From assembly GCA_900549945.1 (NCBI GenBank), contig URQJ01000133.1:1-5547 (forward strand): a DNA stretch of 5,547 nucleotides, given 5' to 3'. The translations under genes and the position numbers were made by a program. Source of the stretch: an uncultured Oscillospiraceae bacterium. GTDB taxonomy: Bacteria; Bacillota; Clostridia; Oscillospirales; Acutalibacteraceae. The notes beneath the pieces were generated by a model. The model was not told the origin of the DNA. It did not search any database and saw only the letters and a list, made by a program, of their open reading frames with translations. Of the stretch, positions 1-5,390 are shown one piece after another (within the stretch, counting starts at the first letter, position 1; every line of letters begins with the position of its first letter).

Positions 1-437
1 TGCCCGCTCTCGAGCGCCACGGTGCGCTCGCGCAGCTTTTCGGGCGGCAGGGCATATTGCAGCGCCGCGTCGATCGTCGTCACGATGCAGCGCGCCCCGC
101 CGTTTTGCAGCAGCGTGAGCGCCGCGATGCGCTGGCGCTCGTATTCGTGCGAGCTGCCCTCGGTGTCGCGCAGGCTGAAATCGCGCAGGGGATAGAACGC
201 GGCGGGCGTTCCCATCGCGTTCAGATCCTCGATCAGGCGGGCAGCCTCGGCCTCGTCGCCCGCGAGCAGCAGGCCGGGTTTTTCGGTTTCGGCGAGCAAC
301 GCGTGCACGATGTTCGCCTTGTGGACGGAGGCGACGCCGGTGACGGCGGCCGGCGTTTTGCCGCGCTTTACGGCGTTTTCGAGGGCGCGGTATTCGGGGA
401 CGCGGCGCAGCGCGTCCGTCAGAAAATTCATGCTCAT
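1..437 (-). CDS. mfd: Transcription-repair coupling factor Mfd, N-terminal part (runs off left edge)
   Basis: Mfd is a cytoplasmic ATP-driven translocase that removes RNA polymerase stalled at DNA lesions and recruits UvrA. Only the first 145 codons of a protein normally about 1,150 residues long are present. The visible part matches the UvrB-like N-terminal module: VTGVASVHKANIV (residues 32-44) sits where UvrB has its Walker A loop but lacks the GKT core, as expected for Mfd; then FYPLRDF (81-87), HEYERQRIAAL (97-107) and VTTIDAALQYALPP (119-132). The start at 437 follows a purine-rich ribosome site (GAAAGGAAAG, 450-441); a second in-frame ATG two codons later (431) is possible. It lies 20 bp downstream of pth on the same strand with no terminator between, so the two are probably cotranscribed. 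The pth-mfd order is common in Bacillota. Translocase and RNA polymerase-interaction domains lie outside the window and cannot be checked. Confidence 0.92.
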   Translation of the reverse strand, partial: MSMNFLTDALRRVPEYRALENAVKRGKTPAAVTGVASVHKANIVHALLAETEKPGLLLAGDEAEAARLIEDLNAMGTPAAFYPLRDFSLRDTEGSSHEYERQRIAALTLLQNGGARCIVTTIDAALQYALPPEKLRERTVALESG

Positions 438-457
438 GGCCTTTCCTTTCGTGCGGT

Positions 458-1060
458 TCAGGAATTGAAGCGGTTCATGGCCTTGTCGGGCTGGCCGGAG
501 AGGATCAGCTCCACGGCGTCGCCGGCGTTTTTCGCGACAGCATCGAGCAGCTTTTGCTCGTCGCCCGAAAAGCGCGAGAGCACCCAGTTCGCGAGATCCC
601 AGCCCTCGGGCTTGTGCCCCACGCCGATTTTTACGCGCGGGAAGCGGTCGCTGCCGCTTAAATAGATGATGTTTTTCACGCCGTTATGCCCGCCGTCGCT
701 GCCCTTTAGGCGGATGCGCATGCGGCCGACGTCGAGCGAGATGTCGTCGAACACGAGCAGAACGCGCTCGGGCGGGATATGGAAGAAATTCATCGCCTCC
801 GTCACGGACTGGCCGCTCAGGTTCATAAAGGTCGAGGGCTTTAGGAGCACGGCGTCCTCGCCGGCGATTTTACACTTGCCGTAAAGCCCCTTGAATTTGA
901 CGCGGCGCATGTCGCAGCCGAAGCGCTCGGCAAGCGCATCGACCACCATGAAGCCCGCGTTGTGGCGGGTCAGGTCGTATTTCGGGCCGGGGTTGCCGAG
1001 GCCGGCGATCAGCCAGCCCACGCCGCCCGGGGCGTTGTCCCTCGATAAAAATTTCAGCAT
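458..1060 (-). CDS. pth: Peptidyl-tRNA hydrolase
   Basis: Pth cleaves the ester bond of peptidyl-tRNAs that drop off ribosomes, freeing tRNA for reuse; it is a soluble, generally essential enzyme (spoVC in Bacillus). The 200-residue protein has the family landmarks: GLGNPG at 20-25 (Asn23), TRHNAGF at 31-37 with catalytic base His33, KPSTFMNLSG at 74-83 (Asn80), FDD at 104-106 (Asp106), and SDGGHNG at 121-127 (Asn126). These correspond to E. coli Asn10, His20, Asn68, Asp93 and Asn114. Length is typical. About 14 residues precede the first core strand (WLIAGLG), slightly more than in E. coli, but the ATG at 1060 is well supported by AAAGGAG (1074-1068) with 7 nt spacing. It is the first gene of a minus-strand operon with mfd 20 bp downstream, and it has its own promoter about 110 bp upstream and a GC-rich foldable leader. 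Confidence 0.98.
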   Translation of the reverse strand: MLKFLSRDNAPGGVGWLIAGLGNPGPKYDLTRHNAGFMVVDALAERFGCDMRRVKFKGLYGKCKIAGEDAVLLKPSTFMNLSGQSVTEAMNFFHIPPERVLLVFDDISLDVGRMRIRLKGSDGGHNGVKNIIYLSGSDRFPRVKIGVGHKPEGWDLANWVLSRFSGDEQKLLDAVAKNAGDAVELILSGQPDKAMNRFNS

Positions 1061-1097
1061 ATTCAGGCTCCTTTCCTTCTGCGGGGCCGCTTAAAGC

Positions 1098-1155
1098 GCG
1101 CGTTTTCCGCGCACGCGGAAACTGCGCAGACGCCGGGGACCCCGGGCAGCTGCGC
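1098..1155 (-). promoter_or_regulatory. Structured 5' leader of pth with two competing hairpins
   Basis: In the pth mRNA two hairpins can be drawn. The first to emerge pairs 1150-1155 (ctgcgc) with 1124-1129 (gcgcag), topped by cccgg/ccggg (1141-1145 with 1133-1137) and a 3-nt loop. The second pairs 1115-1121 (gcggaaa) with 1104-1110 (tttccgc) around a gcac loop, extended by gcgc/gcgc (1124-1127 with 1098-1101) across a 2x2 internal loop. Both need bases 1124-1127, so they cannot form together in full. The second is followed only by TTT, so it is not a standard terminator. The pairing is seen in the sequence; a regulatory role is inference. Confidence 0.4.
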
Positions 1156-1167
1156 TCTGTACTTGCT

Positions 1168-1196
1168 ATTATGCCACCGAAACCGGCCGTTTGCAA
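1168..1196 (-). promoter_or_regulatory. Sigma-A-type promoter of the pth-mfd operon
   Basis: Reading the minus strand, TTGCAA (1196-1191, 4 of 6 to TTGACA) is followed after exactly 17 bp by CATAAT (1173-1168, 5 of 6 to TATAAT). Transcription would start near 1161, giving a leader of about 100 nt before the pth ATG at 1060. No competing better promoter is seen closer to the gene, where the DNA is very GC-rich. Confidence 0.65.
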
Positions 1197-1248
1197 GCCT
1201 ATTTTGTATCGCGCAGGGCAGGAAAATCCGGAAATACACCGTGTTTCC

Positions 1249-1261
1249 CCGCACAGTGCGG
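1249..1261. promoter_or_regulatory. 13-bp perfect palindrome (possible operator) between divergent promoters
   Basis: CCGCAC-A-GTGCGG is a perfect 6-1-6 inverted repeat, immediately followed by an imperfect GGAAA-aa-TTTCC repeat (1260-1271). It sits 40 bp upstream of the ppdK -35 box and about 53 bp upstream of the pth -35 box. As RNA it would make only a short hairpin without a following U-run on either strand, so a terminator is unlikely. A DNA-binding site is possible, but the motif does not match an operator I recognise. Confidence 0.3.
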
Positions 1262-1300
1262 AAAAATTTCCAAAAAGCACGGATTTATCGAAAAAAGGTA

Positions 1301-1329
1301 TGGAAATTCTAAAAATTATTTGCTATAAT
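1301..1329 (+). promoter_or_regulatory. Promoter of ppdK with extended -10
   Basis: TGGAAA (1301-1306, 4 of 6 to TTGACA), a 17-bp spacer, then a perfect TATAAT (1324-1329) preceded by TGC, giving an extended -10 element. The start would be near 1336, leaving a leader of about 88 nt that ends in AGGAGGT (1409-1415), 8 nt before the ATG. The perfect -10 and strong ribosome site fit the high expression expected of a glycolytic enzyme. Confidence 0.8.
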
Positions 1330-1423
1330 AGAGTGCGGCGAAACAGCGCGTTCGTTTTTCTGTTTTGTCCGACAGTGTTAATACTCGGTTCTGCCGATGT
1401 AAATTTTTAGGAGGTAGTTTCCA

Positions 1424-4060
1424 ATGGGCAAAAAATACGTTTATTTGTTCACAGAGGGCAACGCCGGCATGCGTGAGCTTCTCGGCGGTAAAGGTGCAAA
1501 CCTCGCCGAGATGACGAATCTCGGCCTGCCTGTACCCCAGGGCTTTACCATTTCCACAGAGGCCTGTACGCAGTACTATGAGGATGGCCGCCGCATCAAC
1601 GACGACATTCAGGCTGAAATTATGGAGAACATCGAGAAGATGGAGAGCATCACCGGCAAGAAGTTCGGCGATCTTGAGAACCCGCTTCTCGTTTCCGTCC
1701 GTTCCGGCGCACGCGCTTCGATGCCCGGCATGATGGATACAATTCTGAACCTCGGCCTCAACGAAGAGGTTGTTGAGGTTATGGCGAAGAAGTCCGGCAA
1801 TCCGCGCTGGGCGTACGACTGCTACAGAAGATTCATCCAGATGTATTCCGACGTCGTTATGGAAGTCGGCAAGAAATACTTCGAGCAGCTCATCGACAAG
1901 ATGAAGGAAGAAAAGGGCGTTACGCAGGACGTCGAGCTGACGGCAGACGACCTCAAGGAGCTCGCGAACCAGTTCAAGGCCGAGTACAAGGAAAAAATCG
2001 GCGAGGACTTCCCGAGCGACCCGAAGGAGCAGCTCATGGGCGCGATCAAGGCTGTTTTCCGCTCTTGGGACAACCCGCGTGCGAACGTCTACCGCCGCGA
2101 CAACGACATCCCGTACTCCTGGGGCACCGCTGTCAACGTGCAGATGATGGCGTTCGGCAACATGGGCGAGACCTCCGGCACGGGCGTTGCGTTCACCCGC
2201 AACCCGTCCACCGGCGAAAAGGTTCTGACCGGCGAGTTCCTGATGAACGCGCAGGGCGAGGACGTCGTCGCCGGCGTGCGCACCCCGCAGCATATCGACC
2301 AGCTCAAGGAAGTTATGCCTGAAGTTTACGCGCAGTTCGTCGAGATCTGCAACAAGCTCGAGAACCACTACAGAGACATGCAGGATATGGAGTTCACGAT
2401 CGAGGACAAGCACCTCTACATGCTCCAGACCCGCAACGGCAAGAGAACCCCGGCCGCGGCGCTGAAGATCGCCTGCGACCTGATCGATGAGGGCATGATC
2501 GACGAGAAGCAGGCCGTTCTGATGATCGAGCCGAGAAACCTCGACGCGCTGCTCCACCCGCAGTTCGACGCGAAGGCCCTGAAGGCCGCTACGCCGGTTG
2601 CGAAGGCTCTCGCGGCATCCCCCGGCGCTGCATGCGGCAAGGTCGTGTTCACTGCTGAGGACGCGAAGGAATGGAACGAGAAGGGCGAGAAGGTCGTTCT
2701 CGTGCGTCTCGAGACCTCTCCGGAGGACATCGAGGGCATGAAGGCTGCGCAGGGCATCCTGACGGTGCGCGGCGGCATGACCTCTCACGCGGCCGTCGTC
2801 GCGCGCGGCATGGGCACCTGCTGTGTCTCCGGCTGCTCCGCGATCACGATGGACGAGGAAAACAAGAAGTTTGAGCTTGCCGGCAAGACGTATCACGAGG
2901 GCGATTTCATCTCCATCGACGGTTCCACCGGCAATATCTACGACGGCATCATCCCGACGGTCCCGGCTTCCGTGGACTCCGGCGATTTCGGCCGTATCAT
3001 GGGCCTCGCGGACAAGTTCCGCCAGATGAAGGTCCGCACGAATGCGGATACCCCGCAGAATGCGATCGATGCGAAGCGCCTCGGCGCCGAGGGCATCGGC
3101 CTCTGCCGTACCGAGCACATGTTCTTCGACCCGGACAGAATCGCCGCGATCCGCGAGATGATCTGCGCCGACACCGTCGAGGGCAGAAAGGCTGCGCTTG
3201 CGAAGCTTGAGCCGATGCAGCAGGGCGACTTTGAGAAGCTCTACGAGACGATGGAGGGCGAGCCGGTTAACATCCGCTTCCTCGATCCCCCGCTTCACGA
3301 GTTCGTTCCGACCGATGAAGCAGACATCAAGCTGCTGGCCGATTCCACGGGCAAGACTGTCGAGCAGGTCAAGGCGATCATTGCCGGTCTGCACGAGTTC
3401 AACCCGATGATGGGCCACCGCGGCTGCCGTCTGGCCGTCACCTATCCGGAAATCGCCGAGATGCAGACCTCCGCGGTCATCAAGGCTGCGCTGAATGTTT
3501 CCGCGAAGCATCCGGAGTGGAATATCGAGCCCGAGATCATGATCCCGCTCGTCGGCGAGGTCAAGGAGCTTGCGTACGTCAAGGGTGTTGTCACCGCGAC
3601 GGCCGATAAGCTGATCGCCGAGGCCGGTTCCTCGATGAAGTATAAGGTCGGCACCATGATCGAGATCCCGAGAGCCGCTCTGACGGCCGATGAGATCGCG
3701 AAGGAGGCCGAATACTTCTCCTTCGGCACGAACGACCTGACCCAGATGACGTTCGGCTTCAGCCGTGACGACGCCGGCAAGTTCCTCGGCGCGTACTACG
3801 ACAAGAAGATCTACGAGAACGATCCGTTCGCGAAGCTCGATCAGGTGGGCGTCGGCAAGCTGGTCAAGATGGCCTGTGAACTCGGCAAGTCCACGAGACC
3901 GGACATCAAGCTCGGCATCTGCGGCGAGCACGGCGGCGACCCGACCTCCGTCGAGTTCTGCCACAACGCCGGCCTGACCTACGTGTCCTGCTCTCCGTTC
4001 CGCGTTCCGATCGCGCGCCTCGCTGCTGCGCAGGCTGCGATCCGCAATCCGCGCAAGTAA
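1424..4060 (+). CDS. ppdK: Pyruvate, phosphate dikinase
   Basis: PPDK interconverts AMP + PPi + phosphoenolpyruvate and ATP + Pi + pyruvate in the cytoplasm; in anaerobic Clostridia it serves a PPi-linked glycolysis or works in reverse towards PEP. At 878 residues it matches the 870-880 norm. Domains in order: N-terminal ATP-grasp nucleotide-binding region (about 1-340) with GGKGANLAEM (Lys23), SVRSGA (Arg93), and Glu323/Arg337 near LYMLQTRNGKRT; swivelling phosphohistidine domain (about 380-510) with GGMTSHAAVVARGMG and catalytic His455; C-terminal PEP/pyruvate barrel (about 520-875) with Arg562 (GLCRTEHMFF), Arg618 (IRFLDPPLHEF), Glu747 (GTMIEIPRAAL), Asn770 (FGTNDLTQMTFG) and proton donor Cys833 (CGEHGG). 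All match C. symbiosum positions within two residues, so the enzyme should be active. Leu codons TTA/CTA and Ser TCA appear avoided, as in a highly expressed GC-rich gene. It is monocistronic: its own promoter before, a strong terminator after, and no regulatory kinase gene beside it. Confidence 0.99.
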   Translation: MGKKYVYLFTEGNAGMRELLGGKGANLAEMTNLGLPVPQGFTISTEACTQYYEDGRRINDDIQAEIMENIEKMESITGKKFGDLENPLLVSVRSGARASMPGMMDTILNLGLNEEVVEVMAKKSGNPRWAYDCYRRFIQMYSDVVMEVGKKYFEQLIDKMKEEKGVTQDVELTADDLKELANQFKAEYKEKIGEDFPSDPKEQLMGAIKAVFRSWDNPRANVYRRDNDIPYSWGTAVNVQMMAFGNMGETSGTGVAFTRNPSTGEKVLTGEFLMNAQGEDVVAGVRTPQHIDQLKEVMPEVYAQFVEICNKLENHYRDMQDMEFTIEDKHLYMLQTRNGKRTPAAALKIACDLIDEGMIDEKQAVLMIEPRNLDALLHPQFDAKALKAATPVAKALAASPGAACGKVVFTAEDAKEWNEKGEKVVLVRLETSPEDIEGMKAAQGILTVRGGMTSHAAVVARGMGTCCVSGCSAITMDEENKKFELAGKTYHEGDFISIDGSTGNIYDGIIPTVPASVDSGDFGRIMGLADKFRQMKVRTNADTPQNAIDAKRLGAEGIGLCRTEHMFFDPDRIAAIREMICADTVEGRKAALAKLEPMQQGDFEKLYETMEGEPVNIRFLDPPLHEFVPTDEADIKLLADSTGKTVEQVKAIIAGLHEFNPMMGHRGCRLAVTYPEIAEMQTSAVIKAALNVSAKHPEWNIEPEIMIPLVGEVKELAYVKGVVTATADKLIAEAGSSMKYKVGTMIEIPRAALTADEIAKEAEYFSFGTNDLTQMTFGFSRDDAGKFLGAYYDKKIYENDPFAKLDQVGVGKLVKMACELGKSTRPDIKLGICGEHGGDPTSVEFCHNAGLTYVSCSPFRVPIARLAAAQAAIRNPRK

Positions 4061-4087
4061 TGCGGGCGGCATAAGCCAATAAATTCC

Positions 4088-4130
4088 GATTCCTCCGGCT
4101 CCGCAGGGCGCCGGAGGAATCTTTCTTTAT
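4088..4130 (+). terminator. Intrinsic terminator of ppdK
   Basis: A perfect 12-bp stem, gattcctccggc (4088-4099) with gccggaggaatc (4110-4121), closes a 10-nt loop and is followed by the T-rich tail tttctttat. It starts 27 nt after the ppdK stop codon. Confidence 0.93.
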
Positions 4131-4134
4131 ACCG

Positions 4135-4155
4135 CCGGGCCGCGCGGCGCGCCGG
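4135..4155. repeat. Short GC-only inverted repeat before the nucleoside hydrolase remnant
   Basis: A run made only of G and C can fold as ccgg/ccgg (4135-4138 with 4152-4155) over gcc/ggc (4139-4141 with 4146-4148), with three bulged bases (4149-4151). It sits 8 nt before the ribosome site of the remnant. It may be part of the old leader of that gene or simply low-complexity DNA; no T-run follows. Confidence 0.3.
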
Positions 4156-4172
4156 AGAAAACGGGAGGAAAA

Positions 4173-4326
4173 ATGCGGAAAATACTGCTCGACACGGACA
4201 TCGGCGGCGATATTGACGACGCGATCTGCCTCGCCTACCTGCTGCGCGAGCCGCGGTGTGGAAATCGCAGGATCTGTGGATGAGATGAAATTTTACGAAA
4301 TTCTGTCTGCGGTGCTGGACAAATAA
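4173..4326 (+). pseudogene. Inosine-uridine-type nucleoside hydrolase remnant with large internal deletion
   Basis: A good ribosome site (GGGAGG, 4163-4168) precedes ATG 4173 and a frame beginning [18 protein letters not shown], the N-terminal Asp-rich motif (DTDxGxDxDDA, ribose- and calcium-binding) of inosine-uridine preferring nucleoside hydrolases, which cleave ribonucleosides to base and ribose. Continuing through LAYLLREPR, the frame loses resemblance at about 4254-4260 and stops at TGA 4281-4283 after 36 codons. In another frame, GTG 4258 to TAA 4324-4326 reads [20 protein letters not shown], which resembles the C-terminal helix of the same family. About 50 codons therefore remain of a usual 300-330, and the ends are joined out of frame, so no active enzyme can be made. 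The start signal and downstream terminator are intact, which suggests one internal deletion. The N-terminal assignment is firm; the C-terminal one is a weaker inference from a short stretch. Confidence 0.75.
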
Positions 4327-4333
4327 GGAAAAG

Positions 4334-4379
4334 AAAAGGCTGTGTACCGGGATTTCCGGCGCACGGCCTTTTTGCTTTT
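4334..4379 (+). terminator. Intrinsic terminator after the nucleoside hydrolase remnant
   Basis: A 17-pair stem, aaaaggctgtgtaccgg (4334-4350) with its partner at 4356-4372, contains two G-T wobbles and one A-C mismatch around a 5-nt loop (gattt), followed by a T-rich tail (tttgctttt). It begins 7 nt after the TAA at 4324-4326, where the terminator of the undamaged gene would be expected. The A-run on the left arm means it could also work for the opposite strand. Confidence 0.87.
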
Positions 4380-4391
4380 GGATAATCTTTC

Positions 4392-4420
4392 TGGAAATGT
4401 TCTTTTGTGGAGACTATAAT
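4392..4420 (+). promoter_or_regulatory. Promoter of the serine recombinase gene
   Basis: TGGAAA (4392-4397), a 17-bp spacer and a perfect TATAAT (4415-4420); same boxes and spacing as the ppdK promoter but without the TGn extension. The start would be near 4427. The short leader contains a small hairpin (4432-4436 with 4442-4446) just before the ribosome site GGAGGG (4458-4463). Confidence 0.72.
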
Positions 4421-4471
4421 TCAGGCAATCGGGTGGAAATACTACCTAAAAATTAACGGAGGGATAACCAA

Positions 4472-5068
4472 ATGGCGCAAATCATTTACGGATACATCCG
4501 CGTATCCACAAAAGAGCAGAACGAGGACAGGCAGCTGATCGCACTTTCAGAATTTCAGGTGCCGCAGGAGAACATTTTCATGGATAAGCTCAGCGGCAAG
4601 GATTTCAACCGGCCGCAGTACAGGAAGCTGATGCGCAGGCTGCGCCCGGGCGATGTGCTCGTCGTCAAATCCATCGACCGGCTTGGGCGCAATTACGAGG
4701 AGATTTTGAACCAGTGGCGCGTCATCACGAAGGACAAGCGCGTGGATATTGTCGTGCTCGATATGCCGCTGCTCGACACGCGGCAGACTGGGCGCGATCT
4801 GACCGGCACCTTTGTCGCCGACCTTGTGCTGCAAATCCTCTCCTATGTGGCGCAGACGGAGCGCGAGAACATCCGCCAGCGCCAGCGCGAGGGCATCGAG
4901 GCGGCGCGCCTGCGCGGCGTGCGCTTCGGCCGCCCGCGCAAGACGGTGCCGGAAAATTTCGATTATTTCAGGACCCAGTGGCGGCTGGAGCAGATCAGCT
5001 CGCGCGAAGCGGCGCGGCAGCTCGGCATCGCGCAGGACACGTTTCTGCGCTGGGCGCACGGGAAATGA
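4472..5068 (+). CDS. Small serine recombinase (resolvase/invertase family)
   Basis: Serine recombinases cut both strands at paired sites through a 5'-phosphoserine link and rejoin them after rotation, resolving or inverting DNA. This 198-residue protein has the compact resolvase/invertase layout. Catalytic domain: YIRVSTKEQ with nucleophile Ser12 and Arg10; SGKDFNRPQY with Arg47; KSIDRLGRNYEEI with Asp69, Arg70 and Arg73 (gamma-delta resolvase Arg8, Ser10, Arg45, Asp67, Arg68, Arg71). The dimer helix carries QTERENIRQRQREGI (128-142), then a GRPRK linker (153-157) and a C-terminal helix-turn-helix (about 174-195, REAARQLGIAQDTFLRW). All catalytic residues are present, so it should be active. 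ATG 4472 is set by GGAGGG with 8 nt spacing. It has its own promoter and no transposase, integrase partner or cargo nearby, so it is stand-alone. Sequence alone does not separate a resolvase from an invertase; no crossover site is identified with confidence. Confidence 0.95.
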   Translation: MAQIIYGYIRVSTKEQNEDRQLIALSEFQVPQENIFMDKLSGKDFNRPQYRKLMRRLRPGDVLVVKSIDRLGRNYEEILNQWRVITKDKRVDIVVLDMPLLDTRQTGRDLTGTFVADLVLQILSYVAQTERENIRQRQREGIEAARLRGVRFGRPRKTVPENFDYFRTQWRLEQISSREAARQLGIAQDTFLRWAHGK

Positions 5069-5124
5069 GTGAAAAAACCGGCGCCGCATAGCCCGGAAAC
5101 AAAATCCTGCCCTAAAATTTGTGA

Positions 5125-5183
5125 TGGAAAATGTAGGAAATATCGTTCTTTGTCTGTTGGAAAAAGTAGGAAATATCGTTCTT
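5125..5183 (+). repeat. Two-copy 26-bp direct repeat, 33-bp period
   Basis: Copies at 5125-5150 and 5158-5183 share 25 of 26 bases (the only difference is T5132 versus A5165) and are separated by the 7-bp spacer tgtctgt. The core GTAGGAAATATCGTTCTT (5133-5150 and 5166-5183) is identical. Each unit contains two GGAAA steps. The 33-bp period is about three helical turns, so two bound proteins would sit on the same face of the DNA. It is too short to call a CRISPR array. Confidence 0.9.
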
Positions 5184-5197
5184 GCCCAGCAAGAAAA

Positions 5198-5223
5198 TTC
5201 CGGCTCGGAAGCATGTGCTTTTT
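5198..5223 (+). terminator. Weak hairpin pair, possible recombinase terminator
   Basis: ttccg/cggaa (5198-5202 with 5206-5210, loop gct) is followed by aagc/gctt (5209-5212 with 5217-5220, loop atgt), overlapping it by two bases, and then ttt. Stems are short and the T-run modest. It lies 130 bp after the recombinase stop, so it is only a candidate; no better terminator is seen for that gene. Confidence 0.25.
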
Positions 5224-5253
5224 CACAAAATCTGCAACGAATTTTTATGCTAT

Positions 5254-5283
5254 TTGACGCAAAATACATTTCTTGTATATTAT
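5254..5283 (+). promoter_or_regulatory. Promoter of the secreted-protein gene
   Basis: TTGACG (5254-5259, 5 of 6 to consensus) with TATTAT (5278-5283, 5 of 6) at 18 bp spacing; the overlapping TATATT (5276-5281) at 16 bp is an alternative -10. Transcription would start near 5290, giving a leader of about 100 nt before ATG 5391. The direct repeat ends 71 bp upstream of the -35 box. Confidence 0.7.
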
Positions 5284-5390
5284 AACACAGCCGAACGAAA
5301 AAGTCTGATATATCGGTCGAAGCTGCGTACGAATGCGGCCCTTTGAGCGCTTAAAATACAGCGAAAAATCAAAGAATCGAGGATTTTGCA

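Larger units (their letters stand above)
1061..1423. other. Divergent intergenic region between pth and ppdK
   Basis: This 363-bp stretch contains no credible gene. It holds, from left to right, the pth ribosome site and a GC-rich foldable pth leader, the minus-strand pth promoter (1168-1196), a 13-bp perfect palindrome (1249-1261), the plus-strand ppdK promoter (1301-1329), and the ppdK leader with AGGAGGT at 1409-1415. The composition changes sharply: the pth side is very GC-rich, the ppdK side from about 1260 is AT-rich. Short reading frames across it are not supported by ribosome sites or recognisable protein sequence. Confidence 0.85.
5069..5390. other. AT-rich intergenic region between recombinase and secreted-protein gene
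   Basis: This 322-bp stretch has a clearly lower GC content than the genes on either side. It holds a two-copy direct repeat (5125-5183), a weak hairpin (5198-5223), a promoter (5254-5283), and about 100 nt of leader before ATG 5391. A plus-strand frame starting GTG 5069 (62 codons) and a minus-strand frame across 4963-5226 show only repeat-derived peptide patterns and no convincing ribosome site, so neither is called. I looked for paired inverted repeats that would mark an invertible promoter and found none. No known riboswitch was recognised in the leader. Confidence 0.75.

Noticed and set aside
57..665. 202-codon plus-strand frame across the mfd and pth region
   Set aside because: It is antisense to two well-supported genes (Mfd N-terminus and Pth), is rich in Arg/Ala as expected for a GC-rich shadow frame, and has no ribosome site.
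1249..1271. Terminator between pth and ppdK
   Set aside because: The ccgca/tgcgg hairpin is short and is followed by AAAAATTT on one strand and GGAAAC on the other, without a U-run, and both flanking genes point away from it.
1316..4072. A 918-codon open frame on the minus strand covering all of ppdK
   Set aside because: Its codons lie exactly opposite the ppdK codons, so stops would need TTA, CTA or TCA in ppdK; this highly biased GC-rich gene avoids them. The deduced peptide resembles no family, and there is no supporting promoter or ribosome site. The sense frame has every PPDK active-site residue.
5125..5183. Possible CRISPR array
   Set aside because: Only two repeats with a 7-bp spacer; spacers are far too short and no cas genes are present.
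5069..5257. 62-codon GTG-start frame right after the recombinase stop, with a repeated RKYRS peptide
   Set aside because: The peptide repeat is just the 33-bp DNA repeat (a multiple of three) read in frame. There is no ribosome site and no family resemblance. An overlapping ATGA start at 5065 gives only 8 codons.
4547..5269. 240-codon minus-strand frame opposite the recombinase
   Set aside because: Shadow of the recombinase gene; no recognisable domain, and the first part is translated direct repeat.
5069..5390. Invertible promoter flanked by inverted repeats
   Set aside because: I scanned for reverse-complement copies of the 26-bp repeat and for other paired inverted repeats of 10 bp or more around 5254-5283 and found none.
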